Source: Adlercreutzia sp. ZJ304
GTDB lineage: Bacteria; Actinomycetota; Coriobacteriia; Coriobacteriales; Eggerthellaceae
NCBI RefSeq assembly: GCF_011039075.1
Contig: NZ_JAAKEG010000014.1
Coordinates: 1 to 47,143 of the forward strand
Direction of reading: 5' to 3'
DNA length: 47,143 nt
Shown: piece by piece, positions 39,342 through 47,143 of the stretch
Layout of the letters: each line of letters opens with the position of its first letter
Position numbering within the stretch: position 1 is the stretch's first letter
The notes under the pieces: generated by a model
The model's database searches: none
What the model was told of the DNA's origin: nothing
Seen by the model: the letters and a program-made list of their open reading frames with translations, nothing else
Position numbers and translations under genes: made by a program

Positions 39342-41636
39342 TCATGCCATATATTTTTCCGATAGCCACGGGCTTATTGGTCCGCGCGAAAGAATATCCA
39401 CATTGCAGGTAGCACGCGAAATAGCAGTATACAACCTACGCCGCGATACATCATTTTCGGGAAACGTCTTCGCACTAGCATCGGGAATGATTACATTATC
39501 GAATTCAAGCCCCTTCGCTAGTTTTAGCGTTGTTGCAAACACTCCATTTGCTGGCAAACTATCGCGCGCATTCACTACTAAAAGACTATCTCCAATAAGA
39601 TTTTGCACTAGGCGCAATTGTGCTTTCCACGGCACAATTATGGCGGTCAACTCATCGCTATCGGCTTTTTGTTTAACAGCTTGGCGAAGCGCCGATATGT
39701 ACTCTTCCTCGCTTGCGTATTCCTCAATATGCGGTTCGCTGCCATTGGGATGTACCGACTCTATCTGCATGTTATTTAAGGTTGCCAACTTTGCAAACAC
39801 ATGTGTTATCTGCGGAGTAGACCTGTAGCTAATCATAAGATCGCATCTACAACAACTGCCGCATGCTTGTTCAAATATATGCTGCACACAGGCAAAAGAT
39901 GTTGCCGTCTCGCCAATAGACTGGTTTTCATCGCCCAACAACATAAAGTGCGCCCGACGGAAATATTTCGCCATCACCATAAGCTGCGCCGCCGAATAAT
40001 CCTGCACTTCATCAATCATCACATACCGCGCATCGGGTTGCGATAAACCGCACAAAGCCATCTTCGTATACAACCATTCAACAGGTGCCACACCACTAGC
40101 ATCAAGCAGACGCATACCTATGCGATCAATTCGCAGCCATTCGTCATTTTCTATAGCATCAAGCGCCGCGGCATGCTTGTCGCGCAACATGCGCAAAGCA
40201 AGCTCGCGCGCCTCAGCCTCGGTCTGCGGGCTAATAGTTTCGCGGAATATGCGCAGTTGCTCCTCTACGCTAAGAGCATCAAGCTCATCTAGCGCATCAT
40301 CGCTTGCCGCCATGCGACGCAAACGCTGCTCCGCACGCTTCAGTATCCCCTCACGCACAAGCGTTATGCGCCTTGGTCCCATTGCTACATTGCTATGCTT
40401 ATGCATAAGCCCATCTATCTGATTCGTGGAAATAAAACGCACTTTCCCACTGCGTATTTCGCGAAAATCGGCTTGAGTTAGACGCAGGTTCGCAATTCCG
40501 CGCTCTATTGTTTGCAAGCGCTCAATATCGCATACACCCTTGCCCGGCTTCATATCGTGCGGAAGCAAGCGCGCAGCCAATTCATCCCAAGTTTGCGCCT
40601 GCGGATTGCTTTCCCCCATCTCTGGCAGCACGTTTTCTATGTATGTACGAAATACAGAATTTGGAGTTATCAAATACACCTGATCGGGGCGCAAATCTTC
40701 GCGATGCCGATAGAACAAATACGCTATACGCTGCAGCAAAACCGATGTCTTGCCACTACCAGCCACACCCGACACAAGCAGCGCCGGAACATCTTCATGA
40801 CGAATAACCGTATTCTGCTCCCGTTGTATGGTGGTGGTTATCGCTTTCATGTGTGGTGTACGCGCATCTGAAAGCGATCGTAATAAAAGCGGATCTTCTA
40901 TGGCAACCGAAGTGTCGAAATACGCGCGCAAGCAATCGCGTTCTATATCGAATTGCCGCCGCAGCTTCAAATTGACATTTATCTTGCGACCATTCGCCAC
41001 ATAAGACGTATCGCCCATTTGCTGGTTGTAATACACCTCGGCAACAGGACTTCGCCAGTCAACCACTAAGCGTTTGTAGTCTTCATCGGAAACTCCCGCC
41101 GCACCAATGTAGAGCTCGCGCACACCGTCGGCAACGCCATCAGCACGCACGCCCGCAGCCACATCTGAATCAGCACTGGCAGACCCGTCAGCACCTACAC
41201 CCGCGTTCGCGTTATCCGCAGCAGACGAAGCCACCGCAGAACCATATTGCAGTTCTATCTTCGCAAAATATGGCTGCTTCAACAGTAGCTGCACATCGCG
41301 TAATTTACGTACTGCCGCTTCGGAAGCAATGTTGTAACTGTCGATAACACTGTTAGCTGTAGCAAAAGCAGCATATGTCTCAAGCGCCTCATCAAACGAT
41401 GTGGCGTTCAGAGTAAGTTCTTCTGCCATTGCATCTTTATCTGCCGCCGCATTAAAGTCTATCTGGCTTATCTTGTGCGCTAAACCATCTTGCATACGTA
41501 AAAGATCGGAATAAACTTCACTTAAATGCGCCTGTTCCGCACTAAAAACAGGATCGCTCGCATTCTTTACGCTGTTTGCATTACCCATATTGCTAGCGTT
41601 ATTGATACCTGCATCATTAGAGTCCGGAATAACCAA
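39342..41636 (-). CDS. helD: HelD-like RNA polymerase-recycling ATPase (UvrD/Rep superfamily)
   Basis: HelD proteins push into RNA polymerase channels and release stalled complexes. The 764-residue protein starts with a helical arm (about residues 35-120), followed by VVDWRSPVAEVYYNQQMGDTSY, the family's conserved block. Walker A is VSGVAGSGKTSVLLQRIAYL; YVMIDEVQDYSAAQL gives Walker B; MLLGDENQSI and the C-terminal GLEFDNVIIPDA and RRLYTAISRAT complete the helicase-like motifs. Residues about 128-175 are an Ala/Asp/Gly-rich insertion without structure. The start is TTG at 41636 with AGAGGAG 7 nt upstream; it overlaps lysR by 20 nt. Confidence 0.9.
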   Translation of the reverse strand: MVIPDSNDAGINNASNMGNANSVKNASDPVFSAEQAHLSEVYSDLLRMQDGLAHKISQIDFNAAADKDAMAEELTLNATSFDEALETYAAFATANSVIDSYNIASEAAVRKLRDVQLLLKQPYFAKIELQYGSAVASSAADNANAGVGADGSASADSDVAAGVRADGVADGVRELYIGAAGVSDEDYKRLVVDWRSPVAEVYYNQQMGDTSYVANGRKINVNLKLRRQFDIERDCLRAYFDTSVAIEDPLLLRSLSDARTPHMKAITTTIQREQNTVIRHEDVPALLVSGVAGSGKTSVLLQRIAYLFYRHREDLRPDQVYLITPNSVFRTYIENVLPEMGESNPQAQTWDELAARLLPHDMKPGKGVCDIERLQTIERGIANLRLTQADFREIRSGKVRFISTNQIDGLMHKHSNVAMGPRRITLVREGILKRAEQRLRRMAASDDALDELDALSVEEQLRIFRETISPQTEAEARELALRMLRDKHAAALDAIENDEWLRIDRIGMRLLDASGVAPVEWLYTKMALCGLSQPDARYVMIDEVQDYSAAQLMVMAKYFRRAHFMLLGDENQSIGETATSFACVQHIFEQACGSCCRCDLMISYRSTPQITHVFAKLATLNNMQIESVHPNGSEPHIEEYASEEEYISALRQAVKQKADSDELTAIIVPWKAQLRLVQNLIGDSLLVVNARDSLPANGVFATTLKLAKGLEFDNVIIPDASAKTFPENDVSRRRLYTAISRATCNVDILSRGPISPWLSEKYMA

Positions 41637-42543
41637 CCTGATACTCCTCTATAAATAGTTGTAACTTCTCTATGTATCTTGCCGCCAAACTGGAAAGCTG
41701 GCGTTCGTTATGAACGATATATCCCACTGTCATTATTTCTTTTGTGTCTATAGGCACCGCCACCACACCGCTACTCATTTCGCTTGACATAACGCCAGTG
41801 GACACGATATAGCCCATATGATGCGTAAGCAAATTAGAAAGCGTTCCGCGATCGCTTATTATTACGCGCTTAGACGCAGGCAGCTCGGCAAAGGGCTCTT
41901 CCGAATAATAGAACGAATTGGAATTGCCCTGCTCAAAGGTATAGCGCGGATATTCGGTCAAATCGTCTAGCGTTACTATTTTTTGCGCAGCCAACGGATG
42001 GTTCGAATTTACGAAAATGTGCGGCTTTGCAGTAAACAGCTTTGCAAACGCACAGTTAGCATCTTCTAGTGCACGCCCTATTACTTGCTGGTTAAACGAC
42101 GACATAAATAAAATGCCCACATCGCTGCGGAAGTCGCGCACGTCGTTAATTATTTCGGACGTTCTACACTCGCGCAGCGTGAATGTGTAACCCGATCCTT
42201 CGTATTCGTCAACAAACTCCAAAAACGACTCTACGCAAAACGTGTAATGCTGGCTGCTAACCGATAAATGCTGCTCTACTGGCTCGGCATCGCGGGCGTA
42301 GCGCTGTTCTAGCAAATTCGCTTGTTCTACAACTTGGCGCGCATAACCTAAAAATTCCATCCCTTCGCGCGTAACAGTAATGCCCCTATTTGAGCGCTCA
42401 AAAATAGTAACGCCCATTTCCGCTTCTACATCTTTCACGGCAACCGACAAACTACTTTGCGAAGTATATAAGTTATGTGCTGCTTGACTAATTGAACCGC
42501 ATGCAGCTATCTCTATAAGGTATCTCAATTGTTGAAGAGTCAC
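41617..42543 (-). CDS. LysR-family transcriptional regulator
   Basis: The winged helix-turn-helix is clear at the N-terminus: TLQQLRYLIEIAACGSISQAAHNLYTSQSSLSVAVKDVEAEMG then FERSNRGITVTREG. The remaining 210 residues form the two-lobed effector domain. The start is GTG at 42543. The gene is divergent from the sodium symporter with a 237-bp gap, the classical LysR arrangement, so it probably controls that transporter; the effector is unknown. It shares its transcript with helD. Confidence 0.92.
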   Translation of the reverse strand: MTLQQLRYLIEIAACGSISQAAHNLYTSQSSLSVAVKDVEAEMGVTIFERSNRGITVTREGMEFLGYARQVVEQANLLEQRYARDAEPVEQHLSVSSQHYTFCVESFLEFVDEYEGSGYTFTLRECRTSEIINDVRDFRSDVGILFMSSFNQQVIGRALEDANCAFAKLFTAKPHIFVNSNHPLAAQKIVTLDDLTEYPRYTFEQGNSNSFYYSEEPFAELPASKRVIISDRGTLSNLLTHHMGYIVSTGVMSSEMSSGVVAVPIDTKEIMTVGYIVHNERQLSSLAARYIEKLQLFIEEYQVGYSGL

Positions 42544-42690
42544 AATTCACCTTCACCTTGCAAATTCGCCATATAAAACAAACTACAATTTCGCGCTTGA
42601 GTACGCATTTTTGGCACATGCTCCCAATGCGCACTTTTAATCAAATCCAAGAGAACGTAATTATATCCTCCACGTTGCCCGAAACCAGTC

Positions 42691-42719
42691 TTTTTGCCTA
42701 GCTTATATGTAGATATAAT
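42691..42719 (+). promoter_or_regulatory. Promoter of the sodium symporter gene
   Basis: A perfect -10 TATAAT lies at 42714-42719, with TTTTTG at 42691-42696 exactly 17 bp upstream as a weak -35. This fits activation by the divergent LysR protein. Start of transcription near 42726 rules out the long upstream open frame and supports ATG 42781. Confidence 0.65.
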
Positions 42720-42780
42720 TCAGGAAAGACAACATATCCCCTATTCGGGAGCACTAAGCATCCCAATGAAAGGCTACTAT

Positions 42781-44163
42781 ATGGAGCGCGAGCAGTTCAA
42801 AAGCCGATTGGGATTCATTCTAATTAGCGCAGGCTGTGCCATAGGTCTTGGAAATGTATGGCGTTTTCCTTATATAACCGGTCAATACGGCGGCGCTGCG
42901 TTTGTGGTTATGTTCTTGGTGTTTCTTGTTATATTTGCGCTTCCCATTTTGGTTATGGAATTTGCCGTTGGGCGCGCAAGTCAACTTGGCGTGGCGCGCA
43001 GCTTCGATAAGCTAGAACCGCCCGCCACAAAATGGCACCGGTTCAAATGGGTAGCACTATGCGGTAACTACCTGCTTATGATGTTTTATACAGCCGTATG
43101 TGGTTGGATGTTGGCTTTCATGGTGAAAAGCGCTATGGGCACATTCAGCGGAATGGATGCCACACAAGTTGGAGGCGTTTTCAATGCGCTTATGGGAAAT
43201 CCGCTTGAAATGAGCGCATACACACTAATAACTGTTCTAATTGGCGTGCTTGTAACGCGCGCGGGCGTTCGCAATGGAGTAGAGCGTATCACGAAATTTA
43301 TGATGGGCGCTTTGTTCGTGGTGCTTCTTGTGCTAGTTATACGCGCCGTAACGCTGCCGGGCGCAGCCGATGGATTGATGTTTTACCTTATGCCCGATTT
43401 CGGCAGACTGTTCGCAGAACCCAGCACTTTCTTTGACGCTATGCTAGCCGCCATGGGACAAGCGTTTTTTACAGTGTCGGTTGGTATTGGCTCTATGTCG
43501 ATATTTGGCAGCTATATAAACAAAAGCTATACCCTTACCGGAGAAGCGCTGCGCATTGCTGGACTAGATACGCTTGTAGCCATTATGGCTGGTCTGATAA
43601 TATTTCCAGCCTGTTTCGCATTCGGAGTAGAACCCGGCAGCGGACCCGGTCTTGTATTCATAACCCTACCCAGTGTGTTTAACCAGATACCACTAGGTAA
43701 TCTTTGGGGTGCATTATTTTTTGTATTTATGAGTTTCGCCGCACTTTCTACAGTTATAGCGGTTTTTGAAAACATCATGAGTTTTGGAATGGACCAGTGG
43801 GGATGGTCGAGAAAGAAATCTTGCACCATAAATGGAGTGGCGCTAGCCATACTATCTATGCCCTGCGTGCTTGGATTTAGCGTATGGTCGGGCGTTCAAA
43901 TACCGGGTATTGGCAACATTCAGGCAATTGAAGACTTTATAGTGTCGAATAATCTGCTTCCACTGGGCGCACTTGTATTTTTGCTATTCTGCACACGTAA
44001 ACAAGGCTGGGGCTGGGATGCATTTCTTAGCGAAGCAAACACAGGTAAAGGAATCCATTACCCCAAAGCAATTAAACCTTATTTAAAATATGTGCTGCCT
44101 ATCCTTGTTCTGATAGTAATGGTTGCCGGATACATCCCAATTGTTCAAAGCTGGTTTACCTAG
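42781..44163 (+). CDS. Neurotransmitter:sodium symporter (NSS/SNF) family transporter
   Basis: NSS proteins import amino acids or related amines with sodium. The start RLGFILISAGCAIGLGNVWRFPYITGQYGGAAF is the family signature (helix 1 with the unwound GxGxxWRFP part binding sodium and substrate). There are 11 or 12 helices over 460 residues, typical of bacterial members such as TnaT or MhsT. AFFTVSVGIGSMSIFGSYI (helix 6 region) and SFAALSTVIAVFENIMS (helix 8) are also conserved. ATG 42781 has AAAGG 8 nt upstream and follows a good promoter. The substrate cannot be read; a tryptophan- or tyrosine-like amino acid is plausible from family knowledge. Confidence 0.9.
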   Translation: MEREQFKSRLGFILISAGCAIGLGNVWRFPYITGQYGGAAFVVMFLVFLVIFALPILVMEFAVGRASQLGVARSFDKLEPPATKWHRFKWVALCGNYLLMMFYTAVCGWMLAFMVKSAMGTFSGMDATQVGGVFNALMGNPLEMSAYTLITVLIGVLVTRAGVRNGVERITKFMMGALFVVLLVLVIRAVTLPGAADGLMFYLMPDFGRLFAEPSTFFDAMLAAMGQAFFTVSVGIGSMSIFGSYINKSYTLTGEALRIAGLDTLVAIMAGLIIFPACFAFGVEPGSGPGLVFITLPSVFNQIPLGNLWGALFFVFMSFAALSTVIAVFENIMSFGMDQWGWSRKKSCTINGVALAILSMPCVLGFSVWSGVQIPGIGNIQAIEDFIVSNNLLPLGALVFLLFCTRKQGWGWDAFLSEANTGKGIHYPKAIKPYLKYVLPILVLIVMVAGYIPIVQSWFT

Positions 44164-44170
44164 CACTTCG

Positions 44171-44231
44171 CTTGCCTAGCACTTCGCGCGCTGCATAGCG
44201 GCTATGCACTTAGCACGCGCTCAAAGGCAAG
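44171..44231. repeat. Nested inverted repeats between convergent genes
   Basis: TGCATAG-cgg-CTATGCA (44192-44208) is enclosed by GCGCG/CGCGC (44186-44190 and 44216-44220) and by CTTGCCT/AGGCAAG (44171-44177 and 44225-44231). TAGCACTTCGC also repeats directly at 44161 and 44177. The symporter and torD genes converge here. No T-run follows, so it may act as a Rho-assisted or bidirectional stop. Confidence 0.55.
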
Positions 44232-44234
44232 GCG

Positions 44235-44882
44235 CTAACTTAGCGTGCACTTCAAAAGCGATGCTGCGTTTCTGTAGAAAGGAATGCGAGTTTGCTCGCA
44301 TACCTTATCTGCAAAACGAGGCATCCAAGTTTGAACATGATTATCCATGAACTGCTGGAAAGCAGCTTCAGGCGTGCCACCCGGCAAATCCTCAAGCGAA
44401 ACAGCCGTTTGGCTTACATCAACACCAGATGCAAGCATGGCAAGATATTGGAGAAGTTCCAGCTCGGTTGCTACATAGTCTAGCGGCTCGTTCGTGCCTT
44501 CAGGTTGACCAAGCCCGCATGCGTTGCAAAACCGCTCCACATCCATAGAATGCGGATTCACAAACAAAAGCCCTTGTACGCCGTCGTCTTCTGCCCGCCA
44601 TATTCCCTCATATGGAGACACAGCTGGATCGGGTGCTCCAATAAACAAATAAGTGGCTTCTGCGCGCAAGGCATGCAGAAAAGCTTCAGCGTCATTGCTT
44701 TTTTCCGAATAGGTATCACATTCCCAATCTAGGTCTAGTGCTTCTGTTATCTCTTTAGCAGCATCAAGCCATTCCCCGCTTACAACTGCTTGCGAAAGCG
44801 CCGTATCGGGATAGCGAAAACTAAATGCAAGAAGTTCATATAGTGCAGCACGCACATGCCACATCTTAGTTGTATTAGGCAT
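44235..44882 (-). CDS. TorD/DmsD-family redox-enzyme maturation chaperone
   Basis: TorD-type chaperones bind the signal peptide and fold of molybdenum/tungsten oxidoreductases until cofactor is loaded. The 215-residue all-helical protein has the N-terminal helix RAALYELLAFSFRYPD, LHALRAEATYLFIGAPDPAVSPYEGIW with the family's Y-x-x-LF and SPYES-like motifs, and DYVATELELLQYLA, the E-x-DH-like helix. ATG 44882 has GGGAGG about 6 nt upstream and overlaps the preceding gene by 8 nt. It is the last gene of the operon with NrfD; its client enzyme is probably encoded beyond the window edge. Confidence 0.88.
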   Translation of the reverse strand: MPNTTKMWHVRAALYELLAFSFRYPDTALSQAVVSGEWLDAAKEITEALDLDWECDTYSEKSNDAEAFLHALRAEATYLFIGAPDPAVSPYEGIWRAEDDGVQGLLFVNPHSMDVERFCNACGLGQPEGTNEPLDYVATELELLQYLAMLASGVDVSQTAVSLEDLPGGTPEAAFQQFMDNHVQTWMPRFADKVCEQTRIPFYRNAASLLKCTLS

Positions 44883-45318
44883 TTGATTCCTCCCTTTTTG
44901 ATGCGTGAGGCTCCGCCTTCCAAGAACAATACGCTACCTTAATATTCAATACTATATGCACAAACAATACCGCCATAAGAACCTTAGCTGATATGGCATG
45001 CAGCGGATCCCAGAAATAATACCCGCCAGCATAAAACCCAAATGTTGGCAGGACTGTGCCCGAAACCATAATTCCCGACACCGCACAAATAGCAAGACTT
45101 GCCAAAATGATGATATTTAAAGCAAATCTGGCTGTTTTTATCCCGCTTTTCAGCATTCCTTTAGCAGTTATATTATGTGCAGCACAATGCACCACAAGAG
45201 CTAAAGTTGCAAAAATCCCTATCCATTCATGAGCTGGAATGCCGAAAATTGCAGGAAATGCCGAAAGCACATAAAGCGCGAGAAGAAATACATCCAATAC
45301 AATAAACCACTTATTCAT
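44875..45318 (-). CDS. DUF4405-like b-type cytochrome membrane protein
   Basis: The 147-residue protein has four membrane helices with several histidines near their ends: IPAHEWIGIFATLALVVHCAAHN and WDPLHAISAKVLMAVLFVHIVLNIK. Paired His in two helices is the pattern of small b-type cytochromes such as DUF4405 proteins, which often work with cytochrome c-like proteins. It likely passes electrons between the membrane quinone pool and its neighbours. I chose ATG 45318 because GAGGAT lies 4 nt upstream and the frame overlaps the preceding stop by 8 nt; the open frame to 45363 adds a non-membrane head. Confidence 0.7.
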   Translation of the reverse strand: MNKWFIVLDVFLLALYVLSAFPAIFGIPAHEWIGIFATLALVVHCAAHNITAKGMLKSGIKTARFALNIIILASLAICAVSGIMVSGTVLPTFGFYAGGYYFWDPLHAISAKVLMAVLFVHIVLNIKVAYCSWKAEPHASKREESNA

Positions 45319-45745
45319 GGGTATCCTCTTCTCTATTTGACGAAACGCGCACATCTTGCGCATTTTGATGCTGTAAGCCGTTGTTCTTCGATAGCAAGCG
45401 CGTAATAGCTACCAAAACTACAACAAGTACTACAGGCATTAGTATCCATATGTTAAGAGACGCATCACTTGCTTGGTGATATCGCGTAAAAAGGGTATCC
45501 CAAGCATGGCATTCTAGCGAAGCACATGCCGCCTCGGGACAAACCATTTCATGCACGCCGTCCGGTTGCGGCACGTCTGCAAAACCATGACAAGTGCCCG
45601 AGGCACATCCGACAACAGGACATAGAGACGTTTCAGTTATGGGATAGATGCCACTCTCGGGTTCCACAGCAAAGCTAACACCCAACACGCCCATGCCAAA
45701 AACAAGCAGCACGACAACTGTAATAAGAGTCTTCTTCATCTGCAT
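45311..45745 (-). CDS. Membrane-anchored protein with two CPx3CASx2CH motifs (cytochrome c-like)
   Basis: The 144-residue protein has an N-terminal signal/anchor helix (about 3-26), a short outer domain and a second helix (about 97-117) with a basic, hydrophilic cytoplasmic tail. The outer domain holds two copies of one motif: CPVVGCASGTCH (Cys42, Cys47, Cys52, His53) and CPEAACASLECH (Cys69, Cys74, Cys79, His80), 27 residues apart. Each contains C-x4-C-H, a known but rare heme c attachment variant, plus an extra CxxxxC cysteine. It may bind two hemes or iron-sulfur/zinc. Gene order nrfD, this gene, DUF4405, torD suggests an electron-transfer subunit of a molybdo-oxidoreductase. I know no named family for it. 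Confidence 0.75.
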   Translation of the reverse strand: MQMKKTLITVVVLLVFGMGVLGVSFAVEPESGIYPITETSLCPVVGCASGTCHGFADVPQPDGVHEMVCPEAACASLECHAWDTLFTRYHQASDASLNIWILMPVVLVVVLVAITRLLSKNNGLQHQNAQDVRVSSNREEDTHE

Positions 45746-45816
45746 TGTTCCTTAAATTTAGAAAGCGTATGACTTTTGTTGCTTATTTCAATTGCGTATA
45801 TATTGAATATGCACAC

Positions 45817-45847
45817 CCCGGCTGCCCTAGAGGGGTAGGCAGCCGGG
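45817..45847. repeat. Strong hairpin between nrfD and the CPx3CASx2CH gene
   Basis: CCCGGCTGCC (45817-45826) and GGCAGCCGGG (45838-45847) form a perfect 10-bp GC-rich stem with an 11-nt loop. There is no T-run on the minus strand. It could partly terminate transcription or protect the upstream mRNA, giving different levels of NrfD and the downstream proteins. Confidence 0.7.
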
Positions 45848-45883
45848 ATGACAGGAGAGAGAAAGTTGTCAGTTATATAGTGC

Positions 45884-47143
45884 CTATTCAGTCTTATCTT
45901 TTAAGGGCAGATACTTCACACCTAAAAGGAATATAAGAATTGCTAGACCAACTACACCTATCGTTATTCCACACTCAAGAAGGGACGGCCAATAAACGAT
46001 TGATTCGTATGCTCCAGATAGACCTGCAGTCCAATTTGTGATGGTAGAAGAACTTATAGCGCTTGGCCATTCGATGTTTGGAATCTGAAAGCCTCCAACA
46101 AGTAGTTGTGTGCGCTTGCAGAAGATGCCAATGATAGCCAAAAGGCTAGCTATGACTATAAGTGGATTTGTGCGAAGACGCGGGCAGAAGCATACAACTA
46201 TACAAATTATGCCGCCGATTATCTCTATCCAGAAAAACGGAGCTAGAGGTCCTGCAACTAGCATCCATACGATATCTGCACCTGAAGCTGCTGGAAAGCC
46301 TGCTGTTAGAAGGTCGCATGCAAAGAAGTATAGATCCACACATACAAATGTGCCTAAAAGCTTTGCTAGCTTTACTATATGAGCCTGCTCAAGTGCAAGG
46401 TATCCACATTTTTTAAGCGCAATAGCAATACATATAATAAGAGCTGTTCCGCAGACCAAAGCAGAAGATACAAACCATGGGGCTAGAAGGGCTGTGTACC
46501 ACATTTCGCGTCCCTGCTGTAGACCAAATATCCAAGCAGTTACGCTATGAACTAGTACTGCACAAATAAGAGCTACTACACTTATTATGCGAAGAGCACG
46601 TGCAGATACCTTGCCACTTTCATATTTCAGCTGTGCCCAAAGATATACACAAGACAGTATTAGATATATACCCAATACTATGATGTCCCACATTAGCGGA
46701 CTTGCAAGATTTGAGTATGCAAATAGCTCCCAAAGGCGCGCAGGTTGTCCCAAATCTACTACTACAAATCCAATAGCAGCGATAGTACATGCGATAGAGG
46801 AAAATACTGCGATTTTGCTAATTGCTCCAAAACCTTGTATTCCAAATGCCTTAGGTACAGAAGATATGATTAGACCTCCTGCACTAAGACCTACAAAAAA
46901 CATGAACATAGTAATGTATAAGCCCCAGCTATCAAGGTTTCTCATGGATGTTTGCACCATGCCACCTGTAAGCTGTATACCCCATAGCACAATTCCTGCT
47001 ACAGCAAGTATTGCACACACCAAAATTCCTATATTTACACCCTTGTTGTTAAACAATGCACCCTTAGGCTTTGCTTGTTTTTGTTCGCCTGATGTGGGCG
47101 ATTTGACATTGGCGGCAGTAGCCGCAGAAGTTGTCTCAGTCAT
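45884..47143 (-). CDS. nrfD: NrfD/PsrC-type membrane quinone oxidoreductase subunit
   Basis: NrfD-family proteins (NrfD, PsrC, DmsC-like) link the quinone pool to iron-sulfur subunits of respiratory molybdo-enzymes. The 419-residue protein has a hydrophilic Thr/Ala/Lys head and about ten membrane helices. WGLYITMFMFFVGLSAGGLIIS is the family's typical helix start, followed by VVDLGQPARLWELF and NLASPLMWDIIVLGIYLILS. Later, LLAPWFVSSALVCGTAL and PLAPFFWIEIIGG fit the core. The ATG sits exactly at the window edge (47143), and the N-terminal residues look like a natural start. The upstream operon part, likely the catalytic and iron-sulfur subunits, is outside the window. The terminal 1.2 kb is more AT-rich in synonymous positions than neighbours. 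Confidence 0.9.
   Translation of the reverse strand: MTETTSAATAANVKSPTSGEQKQAKPKGALFNNKGVNIGILVCAILAVAGIVLWGIQLTGGMVQTSMRNLDSWGLYITMFMFFVGLSAGGLIISSVPKAFGIQGFGAISKIAVFSSIACTIAAIGFVVVDLGQPARLWELFAYSNLASPLMWDIIVLGIYLILSCVYLWAQLKYESGKVSARALRIISVVALICAVLVHSVTAWIFGLQQGREMWYTALLAPWFVSSALVCGTALIICIAIALKKCGYLALEQAHIVKLAKLLGTFVCVDLYFFACDLLTAGFPAASGADIVWMLVAGPLAPFFWIEIIGGIICIVVCFCPRLRTNPLIVIASLLAIIGIFCKRTQLLVGGFQIPNIEWPSAISSSTITNWTAGLSGAYESIVYWPSLLECGITIGVVGLAILIFLLGVKYLPLKDKTE

Noticed and set aside
1-47143. CRISPR arrays, rRNA genes or prophage structural genes
   Set aside because: No regularly spaced repeats with unique spacers, no rRNA sequence and no phage structural proteins were seen.

Overview
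The window looks like a chromosomal segment of an anaerobic, moderate-GC member of the Coriobacteriia (Actinomycetota), probably an Eggerthellaceae relative. This is inferred from the gene mix: an NrfD/TorD respiratory module, cydABCD, larEBC, an actinobacterial-type HelD, a class B sortase with an SPKTG substrate, and Ala/Gly-rich low-complexity inserts. No rRNA or phylogenetic marker is present, so the assignment is tentative.

Region 1 (1-16.4 kb, almost all minus strand) is a surface-polysaccharide locus. Read in the transcribed direction it holds an SPKTG-anchored surface protein, sortase B, an LCP ligase, CpsC, the BY-kinase CpsD, the phosphatase CpsB, a LoaP/NusG-like antiterminator, an initiating sugar-phosphate transferase, two GT4 glycosyltransferases, capE, capF, a broken capG, a Wzy-like polymerase, a broken acyltransferase and a broken wzx flippase. 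It ends at a truncated ISL3 transposase. CapE, CapF and CapG together make UDP-N-acetyl-L-fucosamine. The last enzyme carries about four frameshifts and the flippase is shattered, so the distal half of the locus is decaying. A palindrome, TGTAAA-N6-TTTACA, lies once upstream of loaP and twice upstream of the SPKTG protein, suggesting one regulator for both units.

Region 2 (16.4-32.5 kb) is conserved housekeeping: a Veg-like protein, a HAD phosphatase with a heterodimeric ABC exporter (one degenerate ATP site), cytochrome bd oxidase (cydAB) divergent from its assembly exporter (cydDC), and an operon of a YkvI-like membrane protein, larE, larB, a LarC lacking its C-terminal domain, and a RhaD-type class II aldolase. 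A tRNA-Leu(CAG) with its own promoter and terminator closes the region.

Region 3 (32.5-37.0 kb) is an AT-rich accessory island with a GNAT acetyltransferase, a Fic protein, a DUF3791 protein, an unrecognised 323-residue protein and three copies of a 131-142 bp element with about 24 bp terminal inverted repeats. A displaced copy of the 3' end of the neighbouring 23S rRNA methyltransferase gene lies on the far side, as expected if foreign DNA entered at that gene's 3' end.

Region 4 (37.0-47.1 kb) holds the RlmD/RumA-like methyltransferase with cysK, a HelD helicase with a LysR regulator divergent from an NSS-family sodium symporter, and the end of a respiratory operon: NrfD, a membrane protein with two CPx3CASx2CH motifs, a DUF4405-like b-type cytochrome and a TorD-family chaperone. 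The catalytic molybdo-enzyme is not in the window and should lie beyond 47143.
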